Below, one piece after another: positions 48,175 through 58,627 of a stretch of DNA of 64,000 bases (positions are counted from its first letter, which is position 1; each line of letters begins with the position of its first letter). Under the pieces are notes generated by a model. It was not told the DNA's origin and ran no database searches. It saw only the letters and a list, made by a program, of their open reading frames with translations. Source of the stretch: Leptospira johnsonii (GTDB lineage Bacteria > Spirochaetota > Leptospiria > Leptospirales > Leptospiraceae); the NCBI RefSeq assembly GCF_003112675.1, contig NZ_BFAY01000011.1, positions 1-64,000 of the forward strand, given 5' to 3'. The position numbers and the translations under genes were made by a program.

Positions 48175-50631
48175 TTAGTCCGCTTGCGGTTTAAACTTAC
48201 GTTCCGTTTTTCCGATCTCTTCGTCGCTGATCTGGTATTCCAATTGGAGGAATTCTCTGAAATCTATTGACTTATGATGGTCCCGGTCTCCGTCGCATTG
48301 GCGGTTCGCTTGGACAGATTTTGTCACACCTGCTACAGTAATCGGCTTTAAGGTCAAGTTCTGGGTAACAGGACATACTCCAGGCTTAGGAGACAATCCA
48401 TTATACGCGCAGGTTCCTCCACCTTGTACTTCTTCCGGTTGTGGATCCAGACCGTGCTCATTCTCGAAAGTCGGATAATTTTCACCGTTATAGAAACGAC
48501 GGTACATTTTTCCCCAGATTGGAACTGCAAGAACTCCCGCAGCCTGACCTCTTCCGAGTGAGATAGAACTCTTATCGAATCCAAGCCAAATTACGGTAGT
48601 GAGCTTAGGATCGAATCCGCAGTACCAAGCATTTGTAAAAGAAGAAGTAGATCCGGTTTTTCCGGCAGCGATCCCTTTATAATTTCCTTGGTCAGGAGAA
48701 TGGAGTCCGTTCGCTGCAGTTCCTCCCATAGCAACCATGGTTAACATTTTGCGAAGAATATAAGCTGTGCCTTCGCTGATGATCTGAATAGAGCCGTCTT
48801 CCGCTTCTTTGTCCAATTCTTCTCGGACTTTTAGCTCTTCGTTATAAATTACATTTCCTGACTGATCGATCACATATCGAACGGAAAGTGGGATCACATT
48901 TCTTCCCTTGTTTGCGATGATAGAATATCCCACCGCCATTTCGTAAGGAGAAAGTTCCGCAATCCCCAAGGCAAGAGCAGGACTTGGCATAAATCTGCTC
49001 TTATCAGCTTTTGTTAAGCGAGAAGCAAAATCTATTACTGCATCCGCTCCAGTGCGTAGGAACACCTGCACGGAAACGATATTTAAGGACATGGAAAGCG
49101 CTCTGGAAAGAGGAACCATCCCTTGGAAGTCTCCATCGAAGTCCTGTGGAGACCAACCTTCTCCTTCTTCCGTCAAAGTTGTCAAAGGTGCGTCCATGAT
49201 CCCAGTTCCGGAACCTACAATACGTTCCGAGATCGCAGCGCCATACACAAAAGGTTTGAAAGAAGAGCCAGTCTGTCTTCTGGCCTGGACCGCGCGATTG
49301 AATTGGTTTTTAGGAGTGAATTCATATCCTCCTACCATTGTTTCTATATAACCGTTGGTATGATCTATCGTAATAGCAGCACCTTCTACGTGAAGGTTCT
49401 TACCGAATACTGCAGTTCTTTTTTGGAATTCAGTAAAAGCAGCGGACTCATTATCCGCAGGAAGAAGCAAGCTGAGCACATCCGCTGTATCGATGAGTTC
49501 TTTTTCCAAAGCCACTCTGAAATTTGCCTTATCATCCAAGCGACTCACAAAAGGAGGAGCTACAGGAAATAAGGATCCGATAAAATTATAAAGTCCTACC
49601 AGGCCTCTGTCCGCGCCGCCCGCATAATTCACGGTAACACCTGAAACCAGATCGTCGTGTTTTTTAAGAGCCTTACGAAGTTCGTCCTGAGCGATCTCCT
49701 GTTTGCGGATGTCCAGGGTGGTATAAATTTTTAAACCCCCGCTGTAGATCCGATCTTCTCCCAATTCTTTTAATAATCTTTGTCTGACGAATTCAGTAAA
49801 ATGTGGGGCCCTGTTCAGTTTGGTTCCCCAGGTGGATTGAGAAGGAGACTGGGTGATTACGATCGGCCAGTATTTTTCCCAGAACTCATCGTGGATAGTC
49901 TGCACCTTATCTTCCGGAACAAATCCTTGGGAAGCCATAAGTTTTAAGACTTCTAGGTGTGCTCTTTTAGAAGCAGCAGGGTTTTTATAAGGAGAATAGT
50001 CCACAGGAGCTTTAGGAAGTCTTGCAAGAAGTGCTGCTTCTGCTACATCCAAATCAGATACGTCCTTGTGAAAATATACATCCGCCGCAGAAGCAAGTCC
50101 GGTAGTTCCATGGCCTAAGTATATTAAGTTAAAATAAATTTCTAATATCTCTTCTTTGGAATATTCCTGTTCGATCTGAAGAGTAAACAGCGCCTCTACG
50201 AATTTACGAATAAAAGATTTTTTCCTATTATTCAAAACGGTTTTAGCAAGCTGCTGAGTAAGAGTGGATCCACCCTGTTTGATCCTACCGGAGATCACAT
50301 TGACTGCCGCCGCGCGAAGGATTGCGGAGAAATCTATCCCGAAGTGATTGAAAAAGTTATTATCCTCTACGGAAAGGAAGGCTTGGACCACATGAGGAGG
50401 AATGTCTTGGTATTTTAGAAGCTGCTGCTTATGACGATACAACTCAGCATACACCACACCGTTGATGTCGTATAAACGAGTGGGAGTGGTAGGTTGGTAA
50501 GAAGCTAAGATCGCAAGCTCTCCCCCTTCGTCCACTTCCGCGATAATGTATCCGAAAAACAGACCGCCCAGTAAGGCTAAGACCAAAAGTGTTTTTGTAG
50601 CTCTGTGAATTCCTTCGCTAAATAGATTCAT
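48175..50631 (-). CDS. mrcA: penicillin-binding protein 1A (bifunctional)
   Basis: A class A PBP of 818 residues with an N-terminal membrane anchor (about 12-32). Its GT51 glycosyltransferase domain has the catalytic Glu89 in [11 protein letters not shown], then [11 protein letters not shown] and EILEIYFN. Its transpeptidase domain has Ser456 in TGSSFKPF and the late KTGS motif in [15 protein letters not shown]. It polymerises and crosslinks peptidoglycan. A Pro- and Cys-containing tail follows the transpeptidase domain. Its ATG overlaps the MBL gene by four bases. Confidence 0.93.
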   Translation of the reverse strand: MNLFSEGIHRATKTLLVLALLGGLFFGYIIAEVDEGGELAILASYQPTTPTRLYDINGVVYAELYRHKQQLLKYQDIPPHVVQAFLSVEDNNFFNHFGIDFSAILRAAAVNVISGRIKQGGSTLTQQLAKTVLNNRKKSFIRKFVEALFTLQIEQEYSKEEILEIYFNLIYLGHGTTGLASAADVYFHKDVSDLDVAEAALLARLPKAPVDYSPYKNPAASKRAHLEVLKLMASQGFVPEDKVQTIHDEFWEKYWPIVITQSPSQSTWGTKLNRAPHFTEFVRQRLLKELGEDRIYSGGLKIYTTLDIRKQEIAQDELRKALKKHDDLVSGVTVNYAGGADRGLVGLYNFIGSLFPVAPPFVSRLDDKANFRVALEKELIDTADVLSLLLPADNESAAFTEFQKRTAVFGKNLHVEGAAITIDHTNGYIETMVGGYEFTPKNQFNRAVQARRQTGSSFKPFVYGAAISERIVGSGTGIMDAPLTTLTEEGEGWSPQDFDGDFQGMVPLSRALSMSLNIVSVQVFLRTGADAVIDFASRLTKADKSRFMPSPALALGIAELSPYEMAVGYSIIANKGRNVIPLSVRYVIDQSGNVIYNEELKVREELDKEAEDGSIQIISEGTAYILRKMLTMVAMGGTAANGLHSPDQGNYKGIAAGKTGSTSSFTNAWYCGFDPKLTTVIWLGFDKSSISLGRGQAAGVLAVPIWGKMYRRFYNGENYPTFENEHGLDPQPEEVQGGGTCAYNGLSPKPGVCPVTQNLTLKPITVAGVTKSVQANRQCDGDRDHHKSIDFREFLQLEYQISDEEIGKTERKFKPQAD

Positions 50632-51581
50632 ACGAGTTCGAATTTCATTCCTTCCCTAGCCAAGACTATGGATAGGTCCTTAGCTCCAAGATTTTCAGCA
50701 TGGGTTCTGGCGTCATCCAAGATGATGGCTAAAATTTCGTCAGAATAGGCGGGTTCATGGTGAGTCAAAGCCAGTTTTTTGACCTCCCAAGAAGAAGCAC
50801 AATTGACCGCCATAGTATAAGAAGTATGTCCCCAATCGAATTTTTGGAAGGATTCATCCAGGGTGTACTGAGCGTCCAAAACCAGAAGCTCCGCCCCTTT
50901 AAAGAAAGGTTTTTGTTCCTGGATCAGGGGGAAATCCTCACCATTGTATTCTGCGTCTGTCGCAAAAATGAAACTTTTTCCGTTTTCGGTGAATTTATAG
51001 GCGATGGAGCCTCCAGGATGTTTGAGAGAAAGCCATTCTATTTTAACACCGCCGATTTCCAGGATTTCTCCCTTTTGGAGCCTATGGAAATTTCTTTCAG
51101 AACCGAAATGATCAAAATGGATAGGGAAAAATCTAGGCTCTTGCTGGTATTTTAATCTTTCCGGAAGATCCTCTAAAGGAGAATAAAAAGTAAATTTATT
51201 TCCGGGGATGTACAGAGGTTTGAAAAACGGGATCCCATGGATATGGTCCCAGTGGGTATGCGTGAAAAATACGGAAGCTTCTCCCTTTCCTTGCCCGAAT
51301 GTTCCTCGGACTAGATCTTCTCCCAGGACTCTGGCGCCGGTTCCTAAATCCACAACCAATTCCACCCCGGAAGAACCTAGGATCCGAACGCAGGTGGTAT
51401 TTCCACCGACCACATAATTCAGAGGTTCAGGCAAGGCGTCGAACCATTCGTCGGGAGAAGAAAAAGCTTTTCCCTCCGACTTGGCGGCCAGTCTCAATAT
51501 GGAAATTACTTTCTCCCTGTATTCCTCGTTTGATAAGGGGGAAGGAATAGATCCCCGGACTCCGTACAAGAAGATTTCCAT
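50628..51581 (-). CDS. MBL-fold metallo-hydrolase
   Basis: A 317-residue metallo-beta-lactamase-fold hydrolase. The metal motif is [10 protein letters not shown] (107-116), preceded by the N-terminal GVRGSIPSP and NTTCVRI segments typical of a family of cyclic-nucleotide-phosphodiesterase-like or tRNase Z-like proteins. Further ligands are in FATDAEYNG and LTHHEP. There is no signal peptide. The stop overlaps the PBP1A start by four bases, so the two are coupled. The substrate is unknown; a nucleotide second messenger is one possibility. Confidence 0.82.
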   Translation of the reverse strand: MEIFLYGVRGSIPSPLSNEEYREKVISILRLAAKSEGKAFSSPDEWFDALPEPLNYVVGGNTTCVRILGSSGVELVVDLGTGARVLGEDLVRGTFGQGKGEASVFFTHTHWDHIHGIPFFKPLYIPGNKFTFYSPLEDLPERLKYQQEPRFFPIHFDHFGSERNFHRLQKGEILEIGGVKIEWLSLKHPGGSIAYKFTENGKSFIFATDAEYNGEDFPLIQEQKPFFKGAELLVLDAQYTLDESFQKFDWGHTSYTMAVNCASSWEVKKLALTHHEPAYSDEILAIILDDARTHAENLGAKDLSIVLAREGMKFELV

Positions 51582-51678
51582 CTTAGGAACATTTACTATA
51601 TTTCGCCCAAACTGTCAAAGGAAACAAAATCCGGATTTAGGTTGTCGTTCGAAAGGAAAAAAGAAAACTAGGGAGTCA

Positions 51679-52518
51679 ATGGCGTCTTTCTCTAGCGGAT
51701 TCGGTGTCTCAACCTCTCCACTCGTTCGTAAAATTTTGATCTTAAATATAGCGATCTTCGGGATAGAGTTTATTCTGAGCCTGACCTCTCCCGGGATCCT
51801 ATTGGGCATACTGGGAATTTTCGGTCTGAGTCCAGATCTGGTCCTGGGAAAGTTTTTCGGCTGGCAGCTTCTAACATATAGCTTCTTCCACTCTCCTAAT
51901 ATATTAATTGGATTCCTATTCGAGATGTTCGCTTTCTGGATGTTCGGCTCTGCATTAGAGTCTCATTGGGGAACCAGGAATTTTTTACGTTATTTTATGT
52001 TCTGTATCTTCGGGGGTGGGGTCTCCACGATACTCGCTTATTTAGCAGGATTTCCCCAAGGCACAGTACTCGGGATTTCCGCAGTTCTATACGGGCTAAT
52101 CACAGCTTACGCATTGATCTGGCCGAATAGAGAACTTTTGTTTTGGGGGATCTTTCCTATCAAAGCCAAGTATCTGGCGGTTTTGATCTTACTAGTTTTG
52201 GTACTTTTAGGATTACAGGCAGGAACTCCAATCGCAAACGGAATCGGCGGCTTTGCTGCAGGCGGGCTCTATTTCCTATATTATACTAAAATAAAATATA
52301 GGTTCGGGATAAAACTTCCTAGCTTTTCTTTCTCCAGATGGAGACAAAAAAGAAAAATGGTTCGCTGGCAAGAAGAGATGAAAACCAGAGAAGAAGCAAA
52401 GGAAGAAGTAGACCGTCTCTTGGAAAAAATCTCCAAAGAAGGAATGGGCTCCTTGAACAAAAAAGAGAAAAAATTCCTGAAGGAAGCATCGACCAAATAT
52501 TATGAGGCAAAGGATTAA
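51679..52518 (+). CDS. rhomboid-family membrane protein lacking the catalytic His
   Basis: A 279-residue polytopic membrane protein with about six hydrophobic segments and a charged, helical C-terminal tail (about 210-279). The nucleophile region VLGISAVLYG holds Ser134 in a GxSx context. In the last helix, where rhomboids have His (as in ANGAHIAG), the sequence is ANGIGGFAAG with no His. The HxxxN pair of TM2 is also missing (IGFLFEM). It is therefore probably not a protease, more like iRhom/derlin-type pseudoenzymes. The ATG at 51679 has a GGGAG site; an earlier start would run antisense into the MBL gene. Confidence 0.75.
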   Translation: MASFSSGFGVSTSPLVRKILILNIAIFGIEFILSLTSPGILLGILGIFGLSPDLVLGKFFGWQLLTYSFFHSPNILIGFLFEMFAFWMFGSALESHWGTRNFLRYFMFCIFGGGVSTILAYLAGFPQGTVLGISAVLYGLITAYALIWPNRELLFWGIFPIKAKYLAVLILLVLVLLGLQAGTPIANGIGGFAAGGLYFLYYTKIKYRFGIKLPSFSFSRWRQKRKMVRWQEEMKTREEAKEEVDRLLEKISKEGMGSLNKKEKKFLKEASTKYYEAKD

Positions 52519-52574
52519 TTTTGGCCGCGCCAGCTCGCGATGCTCTAGTTAGGATCTATGCTCAATCGCGGAGA

Positions 52575-53369
52575 TCACTCGAAGGAAAACATTTGTTGAT
52601 AACCCAGTTTAAAACCCTGGTCGTAGGTATTATCTTTTCTCATTCCATATAAGCCGCTAAAGAAAACTCTTCCTCCATCTCCTATCTTATACTGAACTCC
52701 CGGGTGAAGATTAAATGAATCTGAACGAGGAGCCGGGATCGTATCTTCCACCGACATACGATAGGTAGTTTCCAGAAGAAGGACCCAGTTCGAATTCGTT
52801 TCATAAGAAAGTGTGGCCCCCGCCTCCATATAACGATAGTATCTATCTTGGACAGGATCCCTGAATTTGGAGTCAGTTTCTCTTTCGTACAGACCGAATG
52901 CTTGGAACTTCACTTTACCGAAATCTAATACAAATCCTAAATGAGGCCGGACCAAAAGTAGATCAGGATTTCTTTGTCCGATCCAAGGTTCGGATACAGA
53001 AGGTCCGTAAACATTCACACCTCCTCCTATCGAAAATATCCCGAAAGTGAAAAATGTTTTTAGACCTGCTTTCCATCTATCCCAACCGCTCCAAGGTGTT
53101 GTCTGTGTAGCATATTGGTCCACATATCCGTAACCTGCAGAAAGAGAAAAATGATCTCCTAATTTCAGTTCTCCATCCAAAGAAACTTTACGGTTCCGAT
53201 CATAATCCTTAGAATTCCTATATTCCTGTGCCTCCGCACTAATTACAAAAATATTATATACTCCTATGGATTGCCCCCAGACCGGATATGGGATCACAGT
53301 TTTATCCGAACTTAAAATATCCGTAAAAGGACTTAGGAAAACCAAAAGGAATAAGAACCTATACCTCAT
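52575..53369 (-). CDS. predicted outer-membrane beta-barrel protein
   Basis: A 264-residue exported protein. The signal peptide covers about residues 1-20. The rest alternates hydrophobic and polar residues with many aromatics (FSLSAGYGYVDQY, KVKFQAFGLYERET, NWVLLLETTYRMS) and ends in Phe-Glu after aromatic strands, which suggests an outer-membrane barrel. No family is recognised. Its ATG overlaps the stop of the SGNH hydrolase gene by four bases, so the two probably work together at the envelope. Confidence 0.6.
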   Translation of the reverse strand: MRYRFLFLLVFLSPFTDILSSDKTVIPYPVWGQSIGVYNIFVISAEAQEYRNSKDYDRNRKVSLDGELKLGDHFSLSAGYGYVDQYATQTTPWSGWDRWKAGLKTFFTFGIFSIGGGVNVYGPSVSEPWIGQRNPDLLLVRPHLGFVLDFGKVKFQAFGLYERETDSKFRDPVQDRYYRYMEAGATLSYETNSNWVLLLETTYRMSVEDTIPAPRSDSFNLHPGVQYKIGDGGRVFFSGLYGMRKDNTYDQGFKLGYQQMFSFE

Positions 53370-54052
53370 ATTAAGAACTCCAACCAGAACTCAGGTAAGG
53401 TGGCTCTTAAGTATTCTCTCACTCTCTGGGAAAGAATTCCATATCCTTCCTCAGTAAGGTGACCTCCGTCCAATAACATCTCGCCATGGATCAGATCTTC
53501 CGGATCGATCCGCGGTAAGAAGGTCACCTTCTCCTTCATTTCCAAATTGATCATAGAGGCTGCTTTCACCGGCCAAGGAAGTTGCACTGTCCATACATTC
53601 AGAACGATAATATAGTCGCAATGGTCGTTCAGAATTTCCAAGGTCTTGAGTTGCCTTTCTACTGTGGCGTCGACCTCTTCCCAAGTTGGTTCGAAATTAT
53701 TCAGAAAGTCGTTAACACCGCCGTTCAACATACAGGATCTATATCGTCCTGTCTCGTTTTTGGCTGCCTCTTGGATCTCGTAGGTCCTTCTACCCGGAAA
53801 CGCTTTCTTATAGGTCTCGAATTCAGGAAACTGTTCTTCCACAGGCCAAAAGGCAGAGATACTATCTCCGAAAAGAGCGAAGCTAGGTTTGTACAATTTA
53901 GATTCTTTAGATTGGAGCTCCCTATCCTGCACGCATGCTCCTAAAAAAAGAGCAGACGCCAAGACAACAACTGAAAACCGATCAAAAACGACCTTGGTCT
54001 CCGAAGGCGACAGAAGAAACTCCATCTTTTTTAAATAGCAAATCATATTCAT
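53366..54052 (-). CDS. SGNH/GDSL hydrolase lipoprotein
   Basis: An envelope esterase-like protein of up to 228 residues. The lipobox is LGAC with Cys40 in the long frame. Block I is FALFGDSIS (58-66) with Ser64. Block III is GGVND (111-115). The C-terminal DGGHLTEEG carries Asp195 and His198, completing the Ser-Asp-His set. The first ATG gives a long N-terminal region before the signal peptide, so a start at 54025 (ATG) or a nearby GTG is more likely. The substrate is probably an acyl or acetyl ester of an envelope glycan or lipid (inference). Confidence 0.78.
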   Translation of the reverse strand: MNMICYLKKMEFLLSPSETKVVFDRFSVVVLASALFLGACVQDRELQSKESKLYKPSFALFGDSISAFWPVEEQFPEFETYKKAFPGRRTYEIQEAAKNETGRYRSCMLNGGVNDFLNNFEPTWEEVDATVERQLKTLEILNDHCDYIIVLNVWTVQLPWPVKAASMINLEMKEKVTFLPRIDPEDLIHGEMLLDGGHLTEEGYGILSQRVREYLRATLPEFWLEFLI

Positions 54053-54309
54053 TTTTCATAATGCTCTACAAATTAAGACAAGAGAAGGAAGAATAATGTT
54101 CCAATTTTCCTAAAAATCGCTTCGTGGTGACCGAAGTTCAACTAAACTTAAAGTTCACTTTAATATTATTAATTTATAATATACATTAGAACGAAGTTCA
54201 TTTTTGATAAAAATAAAGAGTTAGAGATATTCCTTGAGGAAGAAGATGGGATGAACATTAGAACCGGCTCTCGAATATAAAAAAGAAGACTACAGTCCGT
54301 AGTAAACCC

Positions 54310-55182
54310 ATGGACGAAAACTATAGTCCCATAGACTCTGGTCTCGAAGTGCGGACTTTTATACTAGACCAAAAATCCATCAGGACACCTTATTATAATC
54401 TAGCTTTGGAAGAAGCTCTCGCAGTCCAACTAGTATCCGGAGGATATTCCGGAGGGGTTCGGTTTTGGGAAGGACCGAGGTCCATTATAATGGGTCTCTC
54501 CGAAAAACCGGAACTAAGCGCAGGAAAAGAAAATATAGAAAGCTTCCTAGCAAAATTCCAAAAAAGACAAGCTCCTAAAAAACCTTCTCCAGATGATCCG
54601 GTCTATTTGGCCAGAAGAGCAAGCGGCGGAGGGACAGTAGTTCATGAGCCGGGATGGAATCTGAACTTCAGTCTTTTTGTTTCCTTAGAGACAAAACCGG
54701 AACTGTATCCTGTCTCTAACTCTTATAATATATTCTTAGGTCTGATATCTTCCGCTTTGAACAAACAAGGACTCAAAACAAAATGTAAGGGCAAGTCGGA
54801 CCTGGCCTTGGAACTTTCTCCGGATGTATGGAAAAAGATTTCGGGTAACGCTCAGTTCAGAAAGAAGAACTGCATCGTGCAACATGGGACCCTGATCTTG
54901 GATCCAAAGCTTATTCCATTGGTGTCGGACCTCCTACCCCATCCTCCGGAAGAACCGGAATACAGAAAAGGCCGAGCTCATGAGGAATTTGTTACCTCCT
55001 TACCTGCCTCTTTTTCGCCGGGAAAATTCAAACAAGACCTTTCCCTTTTATTTGCGGATTATCTGGGGGTTGAAATCCTAGGTACCGAGGCGGATCCTTC
55101 CTTCTTTCGAAACGTTCGCAAAGTGGCAGATCGGCTGTTCCAGGAAAAATATTCAGATCTAGGCTATATTCTGGGAGAATGA
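54310..55182 (+). CDS. lipoate--protein ligase family protein
   Basis: A biotin/lipoate A/B ligase-fold protein of 290 residues that attaches lipoate or octanoate to carrier domains. The lipoyl-AMP binding motif [11 protein letters not shown] is at 102-112, and the catalytic Lys segment is KKISGNAQ near 176-183. A basic, Pro-containing insertion lies before the motif (about 80-98). The small C-terminal domain of LplA is not evident. Likely clients are SucB and the glycine-cleavage H protein. It is followed by glyA (26 bases), with which it probably shares a transcript. Confidence 0.85.
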   Translation: MDENYSPIDSGLEVRTFILDQKSIRTPYYNLALEEALAVQLVSGGYSGGVRFWEGPRSIIMGLSEKPELSAGKENIESFLAKFQKRQAPKKPSPDDPVYLARRASGGGTVVHEPGWNLNFSLFVSLETKPELYPVSNSYNIFLGLISSALNKQGLKTKCKGKSDLALELSPDVWKKISGNAQFRKKNCIVQHGTLILDPKLIPLVSDLLPHPPEEPEYRKGRAHEEFVTSLPASFSPGKFKQDLSLLFADYLGVEILGTEADPSFFRNVRKVADRLFQEKYSDLGYILGE

Positions 55183-55208
55183 TTCTCACAGGCACCACAG
55201 AGGAAAAA

Positions 55209-56456
55209 ATGAAATACCTTCCCCAACAAGACCCCGAAATTTTCAAAGCCTTACAAGCGGAAGACCAGAGACAGGAACAAAACCTGGAAATGATCGCTTC
55301 CGAAAACTTCGTGTCCAGACCCGTTTTGGAAGCATATACTTCTACGCTTACCAATAAATACGCGGAAGGATATCCGGGAAAAAGATATTATAATGGATGT
55401 GTAAACGCTGATATAGTGGAATCTCTGGCGATCGAAAGAGCCAAAAAGATCTTCAAGGCAGAATACGCAAACGTTCAGCCTCACTCCGGCGCACAGGCAA
55501 ACATGGCAGTTTTCTTGGCTACCTTGGAACCTGGAGATTCTTTTTTAGGAATGAACCTGGCTCATGGAGGACATTTGACCCATGGTTCTCCAGTAAATAT
55601 CAGCGGAAAATATTATAAACCGATCCCGTACGGTGTGGATCCTAAAACGGAAACAATTGATTATGATGCTCTTGCTTCCCTTGCAAAAGAACATAAACCT
55701 AAATTGATCGTTGCAGGTGCTTCTGCATATTCCAGAACGATCGATTTCGACAAATTCGCAGAGATCGCAAAATCCGTAGGCGCAAAACTTATGGCGGATA
55801 TCGCGCATATCTCCGGGTTGGTCGCTACAGGTTACCATCCTTCTCCGATCGATAGTTTTGATTATGTTACCACTACCACTCACAAGACCCTCAGAGGACC
55901 TAGAGGCGGATTAATTCTTTCTAAATTAGAAAATGAGAAAGTATTAAACTCCAGAGTATTCCCTGGGATCCAAGGTGGACCTTTAATGCACGTGATCGCT
56001 GCAAAAGCGGTCGCATTCGGAGAAGCTTTAACTCCTGATTATAAAAAGTATATTGAAACGGTACTCGCCAATGCAAAAACTTTGGCAGAAGTTTTTGTAA
56101 AAAGAGGATTCAGAGTAGTGAGCGGTGGAACAGACAACCACCTGGTCCTACTGGATGTATCCGTAAAAGGACTGACCGGTGCAAAAGCGGCGGACGGTCT
56201 GGACGAGGTCGGGGTCACAGTGAATAAAAACGCGATCCCATTCGATAAAAATCCTCCTGCAGTCGCATCCGGAATCCGCTTAGGAACTCCTGCGCTTACC
56301 ACTAGAGGATTGAAGCCCTCCGATATTGAAAAAGTAGGAAATCTGATCTGTGATTTCTTGGACAATCCGGACGACGAAAAGACCAAGGAAAAAGTCAAGG
56401 CTGGAGTGAAAGAAATCACCCAACAATTCCCAATGACCAATTTCCGATTGGATTAA
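55209..56456 (+). CDS. glyA: serine hydroxymethyltransferase
   Basis: A PLP-dependent enzyme of 415 residues interconverting serine and glycine with tetrahydrofolate, the main source of one-carbon units. The PLP-lysine segment [14 protein letters not shown] is at about residues 218-231. [12 protein letters not shown] is at about 18-29. The frame is open from 55179, but the ATG at 55209 follows GAGGAAAA and gives the standard N-terminus. It forms a plausible pair with the lipoate ligase. A strong hairpin follows the stop. Confidence 0.96.
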   Translation: MKYLPQQDPEIFKALQAEDQRQEQNLEMIASENFVSRPVLEAYTSTLTNKYAEGYPGKRYYNGCVNADIVESLAIERAKKIFKAEYANVQPHSGAQANMAVFLATLEPGDSFLGMNLAHGGHLTHGSPVNISGKYYKPIPYGVDPKTETIDYDALASLAKEHKPKLIVAGASAYSRTIDFDKFAEIAKSVGAKLMADIAHISGLVATGYHPSPIDSFDYVTTTTHKTLRGPRGGLILSKLENEKVLNSRVFPGIQGGPLMHVIAAKAVAFGEALTPDYKKYIETVLANAKTLAEVFVKRGFRVVSGGTDNHLVLLDVSVKGLTGAKAADGLDEVGVTVNKNAIPFDKNPPAVASGIRLGTPALTTRGLKPSDIEKVGNLICDFLDNPDDEKTKEKVKAGVKEITQQFPMTNFRLD

Positions 56457-56463
56457 AATTTAC

Positions 56464-56494
56464 GACTTCTCCGGGAAAAATTTCCGGAGAAGTC
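56464..56494 (+). terminator. intrinsic terminator of glyA
   Basis: GACTTCTCCGG and CCGGAGAAGTC form a perfect 11-bp stem around a 9-base loop, seven bases after the glyA stop. T-rich sequence follows (ATTCATCCTTCC), although without an uninterrupted T-run. Confidence 0.7.
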
Positions 56495-56583
56495 ATTCAT
56501 CCTTCCTCGAATTCTTCTCTCTTCCCCTCTTCCAAACTCAGGAAACATCTTGACTACTTTATAATTCCATTTAATATCTTTGC

Positions 56584-58557
56584 ATGTTCATATTAGGTCA
56601 GGACCCCGGTAGCCCTATCCTGATTTGGCCAGAGTTCTCATGGACTCCCGTTATCAGCGGAGCGATCTTTTTAGTCCTCCTATTCACTGTAATCTATCTA
56701 TTGCAACGTTATCTACGCAGACAAAACCGTCTCGCATTAGAACACAGAGCAAAGATCGTATCCAAACTACAGCTCCACCATTTTAATTCTAAGGACACGA
56801 ATCTTTTTCACACATTCTTGGACCAAGTTGATAACGCCGATCTGAAACGATTGGCCGAAGATCCCTCCTGGTATCGAAAATATTTCCTTCCGGAGTTTTT
56901 ACAGTTCCTGGCGGAACAAAGTAACCTTCCAGCATGGAAGGATATTTTGATCGTGCATGCTTTGGACCATTTGATAGAAGATCATAAAGCCACTGCCAAA
57001 AACTTTATTACAGCTATCTTAGAAACTGATTCTGAGGAAAGGTTTCCTGCCTTATTAGGTATTCAAGACCTGGACGAAAATTCCTTAAACAGAGCGATAA
57101 GAGCCAGGATCTATACCAAAAAAGTAGGAGCAACGTTCTCTCTCACGAGATACGAAAGAATGCAGATCTTAGTTCCGGACGAGAACAAACAATGGCTCAA
57201 ATCAGAAGCGATATTGATCTCCCAAGAAGGAACAAATCTTACTCTACAGATCAAAACGGCTCCAGAACTAGACGAGAAAAAAACGGAAGAATGGATCGAA
57301 ACTCCTAAAACAAGTCCCGCTGGACCGGCTCATCCGGGTGCTATACCGGACGAATACATAAATAGCCTGGGCCAAATATTAGAATATTCAGGCCTGCATC
57401 CAAGCACCTGCGAAGAGATCAGTCGGTTAGTAAACGCATACAAAGAACATCCAGGCTTGATACGCAGAAGGCACAAACAAGAAGATTATAAAATATTAAT
57501 ACGATTGTACAAAGTTTGTTATATAAAATTCCGCTCTCAGGCTGCAAATATTCCGAAACCTGTACTTCTATTTATACACTTCTTCTTTTTGGATGAAGGT
57601 TTAGTCTCCGCAAAAAGACTACAGGATCTAGAGCTCTCTATCGCTACATTAAAATCCTCAGTCACAGATCGTCATTACCGAGAAGTAAAACTTTCAGTAC
57701 ACCTACTCCCTGATTGGTTAAATTTGATACTTGCGGGTAAAAAGAATCCTTCCCAAAACCATTTGGGACAAACCTACGATCAGATCCAAAAATCGAATCT
57801 GCGCTGGAACCAAGAACCGGAAGCAAAGAATATAACGAATAAAGAATATCTTTTGCATATTCTTGACTGGGAATTGGAAAACATACTTTATATGGGACTT
57901 TTAGGAGTCTCCTTGAATCCGAATTTTGCCTATCCGATCCTATCCGAAGATCAATTTTACGGAGCTACAGAAGCAAATCTTACTCTTCCGGACAAGATTC
58001 TATCCAATGCGGAAAGAGTTGGACAAATAGATACAGGCATCTTCCAAAGGGAAATAACTGCAATTTCTAATACGGATCCAAGCCATACCGAACAGTATAG
58101 AAAAGAATTTTTTGCGGACTGCATCCTTCTTCCTTATAGCGGAAACAGAGGAGTTCTCTGGCAAGAAACAAGTGTAGGTAACCAGGATTATAGCAGGTTA
58201 TTATTTCCGGTAGTCATGACGGAGAATGCTACGTTAGTAGTCACCAAAACCCTGGGTGAATTCCGATGGGAAACGGAAAGAACTTTAAGAGGCAGAAAAT
58301 GGAAGGACCCCATCCCTGCTTCTCTTACCTCGGAATATTATTCCTATTTGGAAAATTTCCAAAAAAATCCGAACCTAACTGTGGAAGCCAAGAAAAGAAT
58401 AGAGCAACAATGGATAAAGGTCGGAAAGAATATCAAGGATATGTTTAGCATAGACTATGCTTACTGGATCCTCATGGAAGCGGAAGGAAAGCCCAGACTC
58501 AATCGGGCAGTTAGGGAAATCCTGAATCGTTTTGTTCCGATCCAGATCAAGCTGTGA
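56584..58557 (+). CDS. large hypothetical protein with one N-terminal membrane segment
   Basis: A 657-residue protein. One membrane helix lies at about 25-48 (ISGAIFLVLLFTVIYLLQRYL), followed by a basic stretch (RRQNRLALEHRAK). The cytoplasmic remainder is mixed helix and strand. A region at about 180-235 (TRYERMQILVPDENKQWLKS) might be a degenerate PilZ-like strand domain, but I cannot support that. Later parts include YRKEFFADCILLPYSGNRG. No enzymatic motif is recognised. It follows the glyA terminator and has no clear ribosome site. The function is unknown. Confidence 0.6.
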   Translation: MFILGQDPGSPILIWPEFSWTPVISGAIFLVLLFTVIYLLQRYLRRQNRLALEHRAKIVSKLQLHHFNSKDTNLFHTFLDQVDNADLKRLAEDPSWYRKYFLPEFLQFLAEQSNLPAWKDILIVHALDHLIEDHKATAKNFITAILETDSEERFPALLGIQDLDENSLNRAIRARIYTKKVGATFSLTRYERMQILVPDENKQWLKSEAILISQEGTNLTLQIKTAPELDEKKTEEWIETPKTSPAGPAHPGAIPDEYINSLGQILEYSGLHPSTCEEISRLVNAYKEHPGLIRRRHKQEDYKILIRLYKVCYIKFRSQAANIPKPVLLFIHFFFLDEGLVSAKRLQDLELSIATLKSSVTDRHYREVKLSVHLLPDWLNLILAGKKNPSQNHLGQTYDQIQKSNLRWNQEPEAKNITNKEYLLHILDWELENILYMGLLGVSLNPNFAYPILSEDQFYGATEANLTLPDKILSNAERVGQIDTGIFQREITAISNTDPSHTEQYRKEFFADCILLPYSGNRGVLWQETSVGNQDYSRLLFPVVMTENATLVVTKTLGEFRWETERTLRGRKWKDPIPASLTSEYYSYLENFQKNPNLTVEAKKRIEQQWIKVGKNIKDMFSIDYAYWILMEAEGKPRLNRAVREILNRFVPIQIKL

Positions 58558-58627
58558 ATTCTAACCTGTGTCCTACTTAAACTGAGCAAATAGTTCAAAT
58601 CAGAAAACAAAAATATGTTTTCAAGCT

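Noticed and set aside
51679..52518. Label active rhomboid serine protease
   Set aside because: No His at the dyad position of the last helix and no TM2 HxxxN.
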